Position numbers and translations under genes: made by a program | The notes under the pieces: model-generated | Databases searched by the model: none | What the model saw: only the letters and a program-made list of their open reading frames with translations | Told to the model about the DNA's origin: nothing | From: Anastatus disparis | Lineage: Eukaryota > Arthropoda > Insecta > Hymenoptera > Eupelmidae | Length of the DNA: 64,000 bases | Direction of reading: 5' to 3' | NCBI GenBank assembly: GCA_017163975.1 | Contig: JAFFSR010000221.1 | Span: forward strand, 6,634,001-6,698,000 | Shown: positions 11,906 to 24,100 of the stretch, piece by piece | Layout of the letters: each line of letters opens with the position of its first letter | How positions within the stretch are numbered: the stretch's first letter is position 1

Positions 11906-14900
11906 CATACTGGTAATTTTCATTTAATTATGAATATTTAACAAAAATTAAGAAAAATATCACAATTACAAATACAACTTTTTATCACTAAAATTATTAT
12001 ATTAAAATTTTGTATTAAGTTAAATAAACGTCTTTTTATGAAATATTTAGTAAATTTTATAATTATATAAAAATGAAAAATTATCTTCAAAGAAGCAAAA
12101 TTGATATTATACTATTTTTCTTTTTTAAAGAAATTGCATTGTATTTTTTCAAAGTAATAACTGGGTGAGTGTTAGTGATCGAAGCTTGAACCGCAACTTG
12201 AATATTGATTTGTATAAAATTTCCATAGAAATCGCACGATCTGTTCCATTGTATAAAACATTTACGATATATTGTGTAAGCTTAATTTGGTTAAACTTTA
12301 TGAAAAAGACTTTATTGGAACATTTAAGTCTCAACATAAAACCAAAAGTGGTTCATGCATCGGATTTATTTATACTACTAGACTCCCAAGCACGGTGCCA
12401 AGAGAGTATTTAGGCGAGGTGATAGTATCAAACCAGTATAATAAAGATTCGCACCATATGCTGCATCTATATAATTAAGCTACAGCGATTTTAGTCCTAC
12501 ACGATTCTGCTTACTACTCAACGAGTTAAATGTCATTTTAACTATAGAAATAGTGTTATACAGGACACACGACCTTAATGGCTAATTGATGAGAATTTGA
12601 ATTAATAAAGGGAGAATATGTAGTACATAATCTTTTAGAGATTTAACAATGATAGAGAAATTGAAATTGTACAATTAATAATTGTTAAATCCTTTATCAT
12701 TTGTATTTTTATTTTTAATTATAAAATTGTCGAGAATTTACTATTTATAAATACGTGACTCACAACGCAATGAACTTTTTTTACGGAAACGAATAGGAAT
12801 TACATTGACCAATGCATACCAAGGGAAGGTAAGTCGATAAAAGCATCATTTGAATTTCCAAGCATAGAAATGGCCTTTATTTTTCCGGTTGTATTTTACA
12901 TTACCAAAATATAGTAGAGAATCTGGGGAAAAGCAAGCAGAGAACACTAGCAGCAAAAGCATTATTTATCTTACGATCGTTAAATTTTGCGCGTCCATTT
13001 CAAACTTTCATTAGCCCAATCGTATCGCCCTCTTTCTTTTCAACGAATCGTTTATTAACGTGAATAGCGAGTTTCAGCCTCGAGTGCTTCTTGCTTACTC
13101 GGAAATTTAAAACAAATCCTCATTAATTCCTCCTCGCACATTCAGAGTGTGAACGCTTAATTTTCATTCGAACTTGGGATTAAGATCTTTAGTATTTTCT
13201 ATCTATTATAATATAAATTTTCAATCTTTTTATACGAATTACCGACAGATCAATACGAATACTATTTCTTGTTATTTAAAGTATGTAGAAAAAGAAAAGA
13301 TAGTACAAGAAGCGATAAAATATATGATAAAAAATAGATAAAACAAACAGCATGTACGTAGGAGATAGAGTGCATTGCTGACTTTTTCTCCGGCCTCATA
13401 TACCGAATATTTTCCGCTTAAGCCATTTAAAATTTAAATCCGATCGTGTGCTTTTCGTCTGGGAATTCAATATCTAGTTTGAGTCGAACGCTTAGGCAGA
13501 GCGAATCAAGCGCGAGATGCATCGTTTTTCGATGCATTGCAAATGGAGCTATGAATCCATTAAAGTCCGTTGAAGAGCTCTTCTATACTATATACCCGTT
13601 TCTCTGCAGTTGTTGACGACAAAGTATACAAGCTCTCAAAACTAGCGAACGAATGAATGAACGGTAATAGTCTATGCGTGCTTATATAGCACATATACCG
13701 TTCAATACTATTACTATTGAGATTAACTGCTATGAGTGAGATAGTCAAGAGTTCACTTGATATTTTACGATACCCATACGCATTCACATCTTTTCAGAAT
13801 TCTACAATTACAAAACTTCTCAACTTTCCAAACAACAAAAAGAAATACACAATAGGCAAATTCGTGATCATTCACAAAACTCAACTTTTTTCCATTAGGA
13901 TTGTTAACTCACTTGTGCTTACTCTATTATATTCAAATGCGAAAACATCAAAAATATTACTTTATGTAAATATATACGATACAGCTATTCATGAAATCAA
14001 TATAGACATTCTCTGTTTCTTTGTTTTTAGTATTATTTTAATCGAATTCCAAAAGAATAAAATTCACTCAAAAATGCTGAAGTGATGGTTTTATTAGATA
14101 TCTTAAAATTTTAACTAATAACATGTCTATTGATTATCTGATACAAACTATTTCATTAATTTTCACTCTATTAGAAACACCCATTTTATCAATAAGTGTT
14201 TGAAAATTTCAGCATCATTTAAATTTTTTTAATGAACCAAAATAGATGAATTGGGTTTTCGAAACATTTGTTTAACAGATTGTAGTTGGTAAATGTGTAT
14301 TAGATTTATTAAGAAGACTCTTATTATTAAACATTCTTAACCTTTTATCAATCATAAATCACTGTAGTGTCAATAATTCTAGTACATGATTATTCGGAGA
14401 AAATAAATAAAAATGGTATCTTATACATTGTATTGATTACGTGCCAAGTAGCCATTAAGAATCAAGTGGCTATAAAATCTAGTGATTCAAAGTATAAGCG
14501 TTATAAAATGTATGCCAACTTTTTATGTGCTTTTATTTAATTTGTATTTAACGTCAGATGGTCCCCAAAAATACAAACGTTTTTATTTAGGTTTTATTTA
14601 CCTTTCAATTAGTTGATGACTTTCAATTTTGGAAAAGTGTCCTTCGTATCTGAAAATTTGATACTCAGCAGTGATATTACATATTAATTTTTTAATTGAA
14701 AAATTAAGAATTTAGAGAAGTCAAAGAAGAAAAACTAAGTCTGCTTTTTTACAAGATATTATGTTACTTAAAGTAAACAGTAACAATGTTAGATTAGTAC
14801 AAACATAAGTTGTTAATTAAAACATTGAAAAAATTTTAACGAAAAAATTGAAAATAAAAACGAAAGAAACGTATTCAAAGATTTGCTTTTATTGAATTAG

Positions 14901-15519
14901 TTATTTTGAAAAGAGAAAAAAATGTTTGCAAACTGAGTAGTTTAATTACTCCAAGTGAATTTAAAGGCACAGTGCTTTTATTTTTCAATTTCAATTTGAA
15001 TTAGTTAATAAAACGACTAAACTATTTCGTATATATAGAAATTTTTTCTCTTTCAATATAGTTTATTCAGCTAAAACATGCTATTAAAAACTTTTCATTC
15101 TTGATTTTTTTATTCTAGAATTTTTCGATATATTCTTATAGATAACGCTAAAACTGAGAGAAATCGACATAAACGTTATACAGAATAGTAGAATAAAAAA
15201 TCGACGGGATCACGTTTCACTGAAAACTGCGCATTGAAAACAGATTTCCGTTTTTAGCCAGCCATTCACGTACACCCCAAAAATTGCGTCTTTCACAGTC
15301 ATTTAATTTTACGATTTTTTTGAAAAAAATTGCCCAAATTTTGCATAATTCTTACTGTTATACTTTCATATGGCCCATAGAATTTTATAATCGTGGCTTA
15401 TCTTACTTTTTAAAGCATAATTAGAATAATTATATTATTTGACTGTTTCGAAAAGCTTATATAACCAATTCCACAAATTGAACTTGTAAAAATATATTAA
15501 CGAATTTTCTAATTAGTGC
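11906..15519. other. Non-coding stretch with GC-richer patches
   Basis: Mostly AT-rich, with two patches of balanced composition at 12770-13170 and 13480-13790. The first holds several TAAT cores typical of homeodomain sites and a donor-like AAG|GTAAGT at 12828-12829, but no open frame with a matching acceptor. The 122-codon frame at 13717-14085 has low-complexity content and no recognisable domain. The block from 14100 to 15500 shows nothing beyond AT-rich sequence. Confidence 0.5.
12770..13170. promoter_or_regulatory. Enhancer-like GC-richer patch
   Basis: About 400 bases of higher sequence complexity in AT-rich surroundings. It contains TAAT/ATTA cores and CpG-containing words such as ACGATCG and GCGCG. 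Conserved non-coding elements often look like this. Nothing in the single sequence can show conservation or activity, so this is only a candidate. Confidence 0.2.
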
Positions 15520-15713
15520 ATTAAGGAGGTTCTTGCGAGTACAGCTAAGGTCAAAGTCGATAAAAAGTGAATATAGATATTTATATATATATTCATTTTT
15601 GAAAATTAAATAATTATTTTTTACGTTTAAATGTACTATGAACATTGCATTTTTTTGCACGTTACGCACTTAGAATGTAAATAAATTATCATGAATTCGA
15701 TCGCGTAGTACAA

Positions 15714-15763
<50 letters not shown>

Positions 15764-16378
15764 ACATGGCGTCTGTGACCGGTTTCTGCTTTTAGGTTAA
15801 GTTTGCTTATTTTTATTTTAATATTTTGATAATAATATAATAAAATTTAAAGAAATAATGTAAAAATAGCAGAAATAGAATAGTTTCTCATAAAATAATT
15901 TCAAATAAAATAATGTATACTTACACATAATATTATTAATTTTATTTTGTTATAAGAATTTAAAACTTTCGAAATTCGCGCACTTTTCTTGTCGCTGTTG
16001 AGTGATGCGAAAAACATGGCTTCTCTTGATCCGATCGCAAAGACGTTTATTAACTTTAACGTGTAATATCTCAATATTTACCATGGCAATGAGTCATTTA
16101 CTAGATATCATTTGAAAGAGGAAACTTTCTTTTAGACATTTGTTCATCTGTCTGTTTTTCAGAAAATCACTCCCTGCTTTGCAAATACTCAATTTTGATA
16201 TATTTTATTCACAGTCCCATAAGAGCCTGTACAAAAAAGTTCAAACTTTAAGTTCTGATTTTATTAAATTTTGCACGGCAAGTCCATAAATTAAGCATAC
16301 GATCGGATTCAGGACATTTTAAATAATAAGAAACTTTATTGTGTAATCTCAGAATTTTCATGCAAGAACCTCCTTAAT
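15520..16378. mobile_element. 859-bp DNA-transposon-like element, non-autonomous
   Basis: Perfect 17-bp terminal inverted repeats bound the region. ATTAAGGAGGTTCTTGC at 15520-15536 is the exact reverse complement of 16362-16378. The outer bases allow either a TA target duplication (Tc1/mariner type) next to AGGAGGTTCTTGC, or a TTAA duplication (piggyBac type) next to GGAGGTTCTTGC. The sequence cannot separate the two. No transposase-like frame is present inside, so it would depend on an enzyme from elsewhere. The interior contains an (AT)n array at 15717-15756 and AT-rich filler. It may also be a chance pair, but a 17-bp perfect match with mixed bases makes that unlikely. Confidence 0.6.
15717..15756. 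repeat. (AT)n microsatellite inside the TIR element
   Basis: About 40 bases of AT dinucleotide followed by GTATGTAA. It sits within the 859-bp element and may have grown after insertion. Confidence 0.93.
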
Positions 16379-16519
16379 CAATTATTTTAAACAAATCTAA
16401 TATCTTCAATTTTGTAAAAAGCATATAAAAAATTCACTTGATGAATTCATAACAAAAATTACGTTGAAAGCATCCAAATGTTTCAAAATCGTAATAGAAG
16501 ATGTCAAACTAATTATAAT

Positions 16520-16646
16520 AGTACATTACGATACAAGTGACCTAAGTGGCACTTTATTACACGGCCGGAGTTATCGCCCGAGCGCAGCGAGGGCGATAAC
16601 GTAGTGCCGTGTAATAAAGTTCCACTAAAGTCACGAGTATCGTATA
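16520..16646. repeat. 127-bp near-perfect palindrome
   Basis: The two halves pair over almost the whole length. The outer arms at 16520-16566 and 16605-16646 match apart from a few mismatches and small gaps, sharing GTGTAATAAAGT and CACGGC. A perfect 10-bp inner stem, GTTATCGCCC at 16570-16579 with GGGCGATAAC at 16591-16600, closes the 11-base loop GAGCGCAGCGA. Such a structure would form a cruciform or long hairpin and is typical of a foldback element or a transposon terminus. The minus-strand open frame across it (16513-16716) is a by-product of the palindrome. Confidence 0.85.
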
Positions 16647-16718
16647 CTATTTTGTAGCACGTGGGACATAAATCCGCCAAATTAAATCTGTACTCTTCAA
16701 AATCAGTAATAAACAAAA

Positions 16719-16880
16719 ACTATGCACTCCACGAATTATAATTCAAAAAATAAAAGCGAAAACTATAAAAAATCAAACACTACGCATCCTGTGAATGATA
16801 AATCGAAAAAAAGAAAAAAAAACTATAAATAAACTAAAACTAAACACTCCATGAACAATAGATCGAAAAAGAAAAAAAAG
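16719..16880 (+). repeat. 60-bp tandem repeat, about 2.7 units
   Basis: Three units begin at 16719, 16779 and 16839 with ACTATGCACTCC, ACTACGCATCCT and ACTAAACACTCC. Each continues with a GAA(T/C)-(A)ATA-like segment, a TCGAAAAA-like segment and an A-rich end. The spacing is exactly 60 bases, while the units have diverged considerably. It lies inside the composite element and may be its internal subrepeat. Confidence 0.75.
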
Positions 16881-17023
16881 AATATAATTTCAAAAATATA
16901 CTCAAAATGTGTAATAATAATTAATTTTTATCAATATTATTGATATTATGTGAAATTGTTTGTTGAAATCATCTTCTATGAAGTCATAAATTGAAATTTT
17001 GTTTCACTTATGAATTAGCGTCG

Positions 17024-17165
17024 TAGGAGCGGTGAGGAGGTAACATGTTTAGTATAGCAATAGCAATCGTGTGTAGTAATAGGGGGTTCCCCGTAGCATT
17101 TTATAATACAACGCTGAAATGACTATACCTCTTCGCTTTACATGTTACGCTACTATCAATTTTAG
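17024..17165. repeat. Imperfect inverted repeat with GTAACATG arms
   Basis: GTAACATG at 17040-17047 is repeated inverted as CATGTTAC at about 17140-17147. The flanking bases give partial extra pairing, and GGGGTTCCCC lies between the arms at about 17086-17095. The similarity beyond the cores is weak. It may be a further decayed foldback structure in the same element cluster. Confidence 0.4.
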
Positions 17166-17310
17166 TTTTACTCGTATCTTACTTGCTTATAATTGTTATT
17201 TAATTTGAAGAATATTAATGTAAAAGAGTTTCAATATACTACAGCTTATTGTTATTTATGAAAATACTTTAAAAAATAATTTACATATAAAATTATTTCT
17301 TATTATATGC

Positions 17311-17405
17311 GTACGGGACCTAAGTAAATTCATTATTGTACTGTGTAAAAAAGTGCCACCTAGGTAACAGAAAAGTGTTACCTAAGTGCGGATTTAGGTC
17401 TCACA
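17311..17405. repeat. Inverted-repeat cluster with ACCTAAGT motifs
   Basis: GCCACCTAGGTAAC (17355-17368) pairs with GTTACCTAAGTGCG (17377-17390). An outer pair, GGGACCTAAG (17316-17325) and TTTAGGTCTC (17393-17402), surrounds it. The motif ACCTAAGT also occurs in the palindrome at 16540, which links the two. This would form the right side of the composite element. Confidence 0.6.
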
Positions 17406-17639
17406 GTGCTATAAAAATAATTGTTAATATTGACATTTATCCTCATTTTTCTGACTATACCTTTGTCAATCTACTTAAATGTTTAAAAATCTTTTGATTA
17501 GTAATTATTGAATTTAACTAAGCTAAGAAATCAGAAAAACTTAGAATAAAAGCAACACAGCAAGAATATTTCTGTATCATTTATTATTAGCTGCATATTT
17601 AAGGTCGAAACATTAAACTAAAGTAGCAACAGTGATAGG

Positions 17640-18190
17640 GAGTAGCAGTAGAACAACGTTAGAGTGCACAATGTCGTGAGCGTTAGAAACCTAGTTCACA
17701 ACGATGTCTTTGGTAAAGCCATTGAGCGTTGCGCGATCGATTTGCCGCAAAATCGCCTCTGGGAAAATTGAACTATCTCCCGTGAATTTTGGGGTGACTA
17801 TAAACCATAGAAGACAATGGCCTAGAACGCGAGAGCGAGTGAGCGAGCAAGTGAGAGCGCGGGCGCGCGGTGCTCTTCAGTAATAGAATAACACGGAGCC
17901 GCGGTACGTCCGATAGCGATTCAATTAATGCTGTTATCCACCGAGATCCTACATGCAAGCAGAGGCTTTTGATCGCGTTCGCGCGCGCTTTTGCCTAGTC
18001 CCTCCCATTGAACTAACGTTGGGCTTGCTAGTTTTGGATATATTCTATCGGATAGATTGCTGTCGATGCTCAAAGCAACTGCTCTCGCGCGATATAAACT
18101 TGTATATATTGGAGCTTGTGCTTTTCTCTTCCTATTTCTCTTTAAACACTAATAAAGGTCGTGCGAAAATCGTTCGGCACTACATACTAG
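17640..18190. promoter_or_regulatory. CpG-dense island, candidate promoter
   Basis: This is the most CpG-dense part of the window, with about 16 CpG dinucleotides within 17821-17940 alone and a run of GCGCG words near 17857-17870. A TATAAA box lies at 18093-18098 on the + strand, just after CGCGCGATA. No coding start or splice donor that I trust follows. In insects, CpG-rich islands like this often mark promoters of broadly or developmentally expressed genes. It could drive a transcript in either direction, or be a structural low-complexity GC patch. Confidence 0.35.
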
Positions 18191-21100
18191 CTGTTTCGTA
18201 TAGTCATTGTTGACTGTCATATGTGCTAGATAAATATACAATATTTTTAAATTTAAAAAAAGTTTGTAATTAAAATTTTTTAATTTCATTTTTTATCTAA
18301 AAAATAAACTTAAAATTCTTCGTATAAGATATTAACGAGCAAATAAAATTTAGGTTCAAAATTTAAATTACAGACAGTGAGATATTCTGATATTTAAATA
18401 ATGTTCAATGTATTATTCGTATTAATTTTTATTAGATATTCTTTGGTTATACAAAATCAATACTCAAAATTTTGAGTGTAATTTTTTGTATAAATTTGGA
18501 TATTTGGTGACTTAAACTGGAAAAGTTGATAAAACAGATGTTATACTTGAGTATAAAAAGATCTATATAATTGTAATATTTACGATTCATAATTTGCAAG
18601 CAAAAAAGCCATAAATCTATAAAACAAAAAGTAAACTACAGGACATAATTTAGTTACCTTCTGACAATTTACATAACAAATCATTAATATTTGTCAAAAA
18701 TATGTTTTCAGTTAACTTCATTCTTGATATACTTTCTGTTATTATTTTTGCTTTTTATTAAAACCAGCAAACACGAACACTCAATATAAATTGATCTATA
18801 ATATTATGAGTAATAAATATTTCGTAATTAAATTATCATACACAACGAGGTATTAAAATGATAATTTGAATGTCTGATAATATTTTAAAATCAATATGAT
18901 CTATTATTTATGGGAATTCAAAAATAGATTTGGTTCTTTGATATCCATTTCTAATGGTCTATTAAATTGATTGATTTCTGATATTTTCTTTACTTTTATA
19001 CTATATTCTAAGTTCAAAGGTTAAAAGGTTCACTTTATATTTTCAATTTCATTAAAAAATTTTATCCAACTAAAATATGCCATCAGGTGAACAAACAAAG
19101 ATGAATTGATTCCACTTTTGATAATTTCTATTTTCTTATGTTCTAAACTGTATTAATAAACTACTACTACTATTTAGTTAACTCAAAATATATTTTTATT
19201 GTAAATATACGCTGAATTCATGAATAAAATTCATTTTGATTACATATAAAATTTACAAATGTACCATCTCAAAATAACCATTATACTTTTAAACTTTTAT
19301 CTGTAATATCTTCGTAAATTTGAATCTTGAACAAAATTTATTTGTATATAGAATGTCTATAATTACACTTTATTGACATAGATATTAAGTAAATTTACAT
19401 ACAGATGGAAGTCTCGCAAACATTTCAAATTGTGTGCACAGCCAGGCATATCAAGCTCTCTGCCAAATCTGTCTATAGTCTTAAAGATATGAACCAATGG
19501 CAAAAACAAACAATCACGATTTAACTTTCACAAACCAATACTTCATAACAATGCACTTCTTACAAATTATTAGATAGATATTTTAATAAAATTTAAATAA
19601 TTTTAAAATATTACTTAGTGAATTTGATTATCAACATCAACATCAACAAATGAAAAACGTACAATAATACTTACGCATTAATGAAGCTTTTATGTATTAA
19701 AGCAAGCATACTTCTAAAACATTAATGTTTACGCGTGTTATACTTAATTTTGCAGTAACCATTACAATCGAACGAATGAACTAACATCAGTTTAATTATA
19801 TCAAGTGCATTCGATCTCCGTGGGTTGCAGTTCATTTAGCAAATTCTCTGTTTACAATTAAATGAATTACTATCATGAATTTATTTAATTAATAGCTGCA
19901 AGAATTTTCGGAACTATTTCGTCTACCCCATAAAAGAATAAAGTTGTAATTTACTTAATTGTCTTTATAAATTTGATATCAATTTATTTATCCCGTTTCA
20001 TAAAATTCTGTAAAACTTATCTTCGTTTTTATACCTTAATAAACTAAAAAAATAGAATATATTTAATTTTTTATTTTATTTTAAACCAAATAACACGGCA
20101 CATTAATATGAAGTATCTATAAAACTAAATGATTCAACTTTTTATTGAACCGGCTAAAGTCATTTTTTTTTCTTGAAAAAATTTTATTCAACTCCATATG
20201 AAAAATGACATTTTGATGCCAAAGATAGCGAAACGTTATAACTTTAACGCTCTTAGCAATTTAAATCGTAGAAACATCTTTCGCGGGTGCTTCACGTTGA
20301 CGTTATAATGGCATACGTTTCTTCAAAAGCTCCTTTTTTTCTTTTACAGCTCAGACAGTATAGCGCATTGCTCATTTTATTCCGAGACTTTTCAGCCCAA
20401 GACACACTGCACTTATAAGATTCTTTTATCTTTTAAATTCTCACCTCACGGCCCCTTTAAGGGAAGTCTTGTTCGCCCTTATATCATTTTTCTTTAAAAC
20501 GATTTTTCTCTTTTCAACCATAATGGCCATTATACAGAACAAATGAAGCCTCTTGACATCCGCTTAGTCCTTAGATTGATATGAAACATCTCTCCGGAAA
20601 CATATATCCCACTGATTTTGTCCGACGAATATTCATTCTCCTTTTCTCACATACGTTCTTTGGCTGGCATGTATTTCTGTACCCGGCCACATGTCTACTT
20701 ACTTTCTCCTGAACGAACAAACTATATGACTCTTTCTCTCTTTCTCTTGCTCTCTGTACTTAAGGAATCACTTAGAATGATGCACGATTCGCGTGCGATG
20801 TCCCCGTTATGGCTTGCTAGGTGTTCTATTGCCACATCCTGCCTATATGCAATCTCCACCTTCGTTCTCCTCGTCTGCTAACAGTGAATCTATTGGGTCA
20901 GCTTTAACTTTTAAGCTAGTGTATTGTAGCTCCAGTGGGCAAAATAAAAAAAAGGGCGCTAGACAACCCATACCTAACTTCAAAAGGTTTACACCTAGAA
21001 AAAAATAGATTTCGTTGCATAATATTTTACGTTGCTGGCATTGCTAGAATATTTGCCTGATAAGAGAACCTTTTTTTTATTATCATTTACATCATTTGTC

Positions 21101-24100
21101 GACTGAGTGATTTAAGGTTACTCCTCACTTTTTTTCACTTTTCTTATTTGCATATGATAAAGGAATTAATCTTTTGTAATATGATAGTAATAAAATTTCA
21201 CTGAAATTCAAAGATTCAATTAAATAAAATGGATGAAATTCAATTGGGAAAAAAATTTTAATACATTTAAATTTATAAAGAATAAAAAATTTTTAGGATA
21301 AATGATTGTGGTATCTTTGCATAGAACTTTATATTAATCATGTAGTGTTATTAATCATGAGTGCTAACTCTGATTGTGTATTTTGATCTAATACATTATA
21401 TGTTCTCTATGAATCCAAGAATTTATATATTTCTTTACAATTTCTATATACACATTTAATATTTGTTGATTGCCTTTTACATTTTTCTTCGTTATTTTTT
21501 TTAAATACAATTTACTATGCTTCTAATTAATTCCTTGGTGATTTAAAATTTTAAAGAAATATGTGTTCATGATACTCTTCATTTTATTTTCTTTAGGCAA
21601 AAAAAAATTTTAATTTCTTTTAGATTATGAAATTATTTTGTAATAATTTTTAATGTTATGTTTGTGAAACAAAGTTTTTTCTTCTTTCACATTTTAAAAT
21701 ATGTTCAATAATTTTTTATTAAAAATATTTAAAATTAAAGCAAACTAAAAAAAAATTTATTTTTCTTTTCAAAATTTAATTTTTCTAACAAATTAGATTT
21801 TAAATATTTATATTATTCAAACTATATATTGACAGGTCTATTTTTCAACTGCTGTAAACTTAATTTAGTGCTAGCTACTTTTTTTTACTTTACTAACTAT
21901 TTGTCTCTCATTTCTCAACTTTTTTTTCCAGCTTCTGTAATTTTACGAGGTAGTAAAAAAAAACAAGGAAGTAAGGATGTAAAAAAAACTACGCACACTG
22001 GCGCATAATTTCCATCTATTCATGTATCGATTCTTTGTAAGACCAATGGCAACGGTAGAGAGTTTCAGAGTATAGGGTGGATGGTTATATCGTCATACGA
22101 GCATAAATGCACTCAAGGGAAATTTCGAATGTGATAACTGACTTTTACACCTCTCGTTCGAACGCTCTCTCTCCTTCTTGCTCTTCCTTTAGCGTATAGG
22201 AAAAGCTATTGTCTATCTATAGTCTACGTAGCGCAACTCCAACTTTTTATCATTTTTTTTTTTCGTTTATTGATTGATAATTTGATCTTGAGAGGTACTT
22301 GTTCCGGGTTAATTAAAGTTTATTGCACAAGTTTTAGTACGGCAATACCTTTCACGAGTTTACAACCATCTTCACATCTACATTTTATTGATTTTATTAT
22401 TCAGACCAAATATATCGTTATTAAAACTGATCGTATCAAATTTTATATTTGTAATTATACGTACTCAATAAGATTGATGTCAAAAAATAGAAATTTTATA
22501 GATTCGAAAAAATTTTTGTGAAGATAAATTTATCAGCATATTGAATTTTCTTAAAACTTTATCTGAAATAAAAAAGAGCTTTTATGAATTAATAATTAAA
22601 TTATCGTCGATATACCTTCAAAAATAACGTTAATAAAATCAAATCGATTCAATATTTTATTGTATTCAAATATTTCTACGATCGTGAAAGTATATTATGA
22701 AAAAAGTTATTTTTAATTACCACTAATTATATGATCTTTGACTATCGATTATGACTTGTAACTTTAACTTCAATTTTGAGAATTATCTCTATTTCAATGT
22801 TGCCAGTTTATATGAGCAATCATTGATTGATAAACTTGGAAAGAAAAGTTTCATTATAATCTTTGCAAGTTTGACGAGTATAATAACTTTAACTTTTTTT
22901 AACTTATTCTGTATGCTCCAAGTTCCTTCGTGATTAAGATTGAAGAAAAAGCTTGTTTCAAATTGTTCAGTATATTGCAGAAAAATTGCCATAATATAAT
23001 CAATGTTCAATTTGCAATATCTTACCTAAAAATTCAATTGGGCAATCGAAGTTTACGAATTTAAATATATTTAACGATTTTATAAAGTCATTAATAAATT
23101 TTAAAAATACACGTAGAAATTTGAATTATAGAAAATTAAATAATTTATGGAATATATGAACTTTAATTCTAAAAATTTTATGAGAATTTGAATCCATAAA
23201 CAAAATATTGTCATGTACTTCATGTAGGTAAGTTTAACAGAACGACGATGATAATAAGCTTAAATTTTGCTGCTAGAATTTTATTTAATAAAGCTTAAAT
23301 TTTATATATATATGGTAAGCACAAACTACGACGACGATGCTTTAGGATCCAGCAATATCGCGATTAGCGACAGTTTAATGGCTGAAACCAAACCTCAGCT
23401 AACGTCCAAACATTATATATATATACATATATGTATAAATAAAATATATATATATCGTTCCTATGGCACGTATGCACGTATCACTTAGAAATCTTGTTTT
23501 GGCACATGGTGCAGCGCACATTATTCGTATATACATATAGTAAACAAGGCTCGTAGCAAAAGCATTTACACGTAACTGACATAGATACGTATAAAGCTAT
23601 AGTCCGCAGCCGCAAAACGGTTCGACATTCGTGAATTCTGAAAACCTTCCACGCGCTTAGGCGATGCCTGTGGCGCTAACTTTGTATAAACACACTTTGT
23701 ATGTGTCAAGTTAACGATTGCGAGATATTTTGTTCGGAAAGTCACTAAGTGCTTGTTTACTAAATTTTGAATTTCATGTTCCAACTTTTATTTTTTTTAA
23801 AATGTATCTTCTATCTTTGAACTTTTGATGACTTCAATGAGATATCCTTCAGTTTGCGATACAAAGTAAAATAAATGAATTATATATATTAAATATATTT
23901 CATTACCTTTCAGACTCCTACTCAATTTATACGCATTTATTTTTTACAATGAAGAAATAAAAAAAATGTTTTTTTTTTTAATTCTAATTGCTATCATGTG
24001 AACAGGAAAAAATAATTTAAGCTTTTAAAGTCTTAACAATTTCTCGTTTATTCTAATAAACATGAATAATTATGAATAAATATTCTAATTTACAAAAAGA

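Larger units (their letters stand above)
16537..17368. mobile_element. Possible 832-bp composite element with related inverted ends
   Basis: The left palindrome arm at 16537-16562 and the segment at 17343-17368 are inverted copies of each other at about 22 of 26 positions. On the + strand the right copy reads GTGTAAAAAAGTGCCACC and continues TAGGTAAC. The interval holds a 60-bp tandem repeat and no transposase frame. The right end lies in a second inverted-repeat cluster (17311-17405), so the true terminus is uncertain. Together these suggest a non-autonomous DNA element of unknown superfamily, or nested foldback elements. Confidence 0.45.

Noticed and set aside
13717..14085. 122-codon frame on the + strand
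   Set aside because: AT-rich composition with no recognised motif. It lies next to a GC-richer patch but shows no splice or conservation evidence.
16513..16716. Minus-strand frame over the palindrome
   Set aside because: The frame is explained by the 127-bp inverted repeat and has no sign of being a protein.
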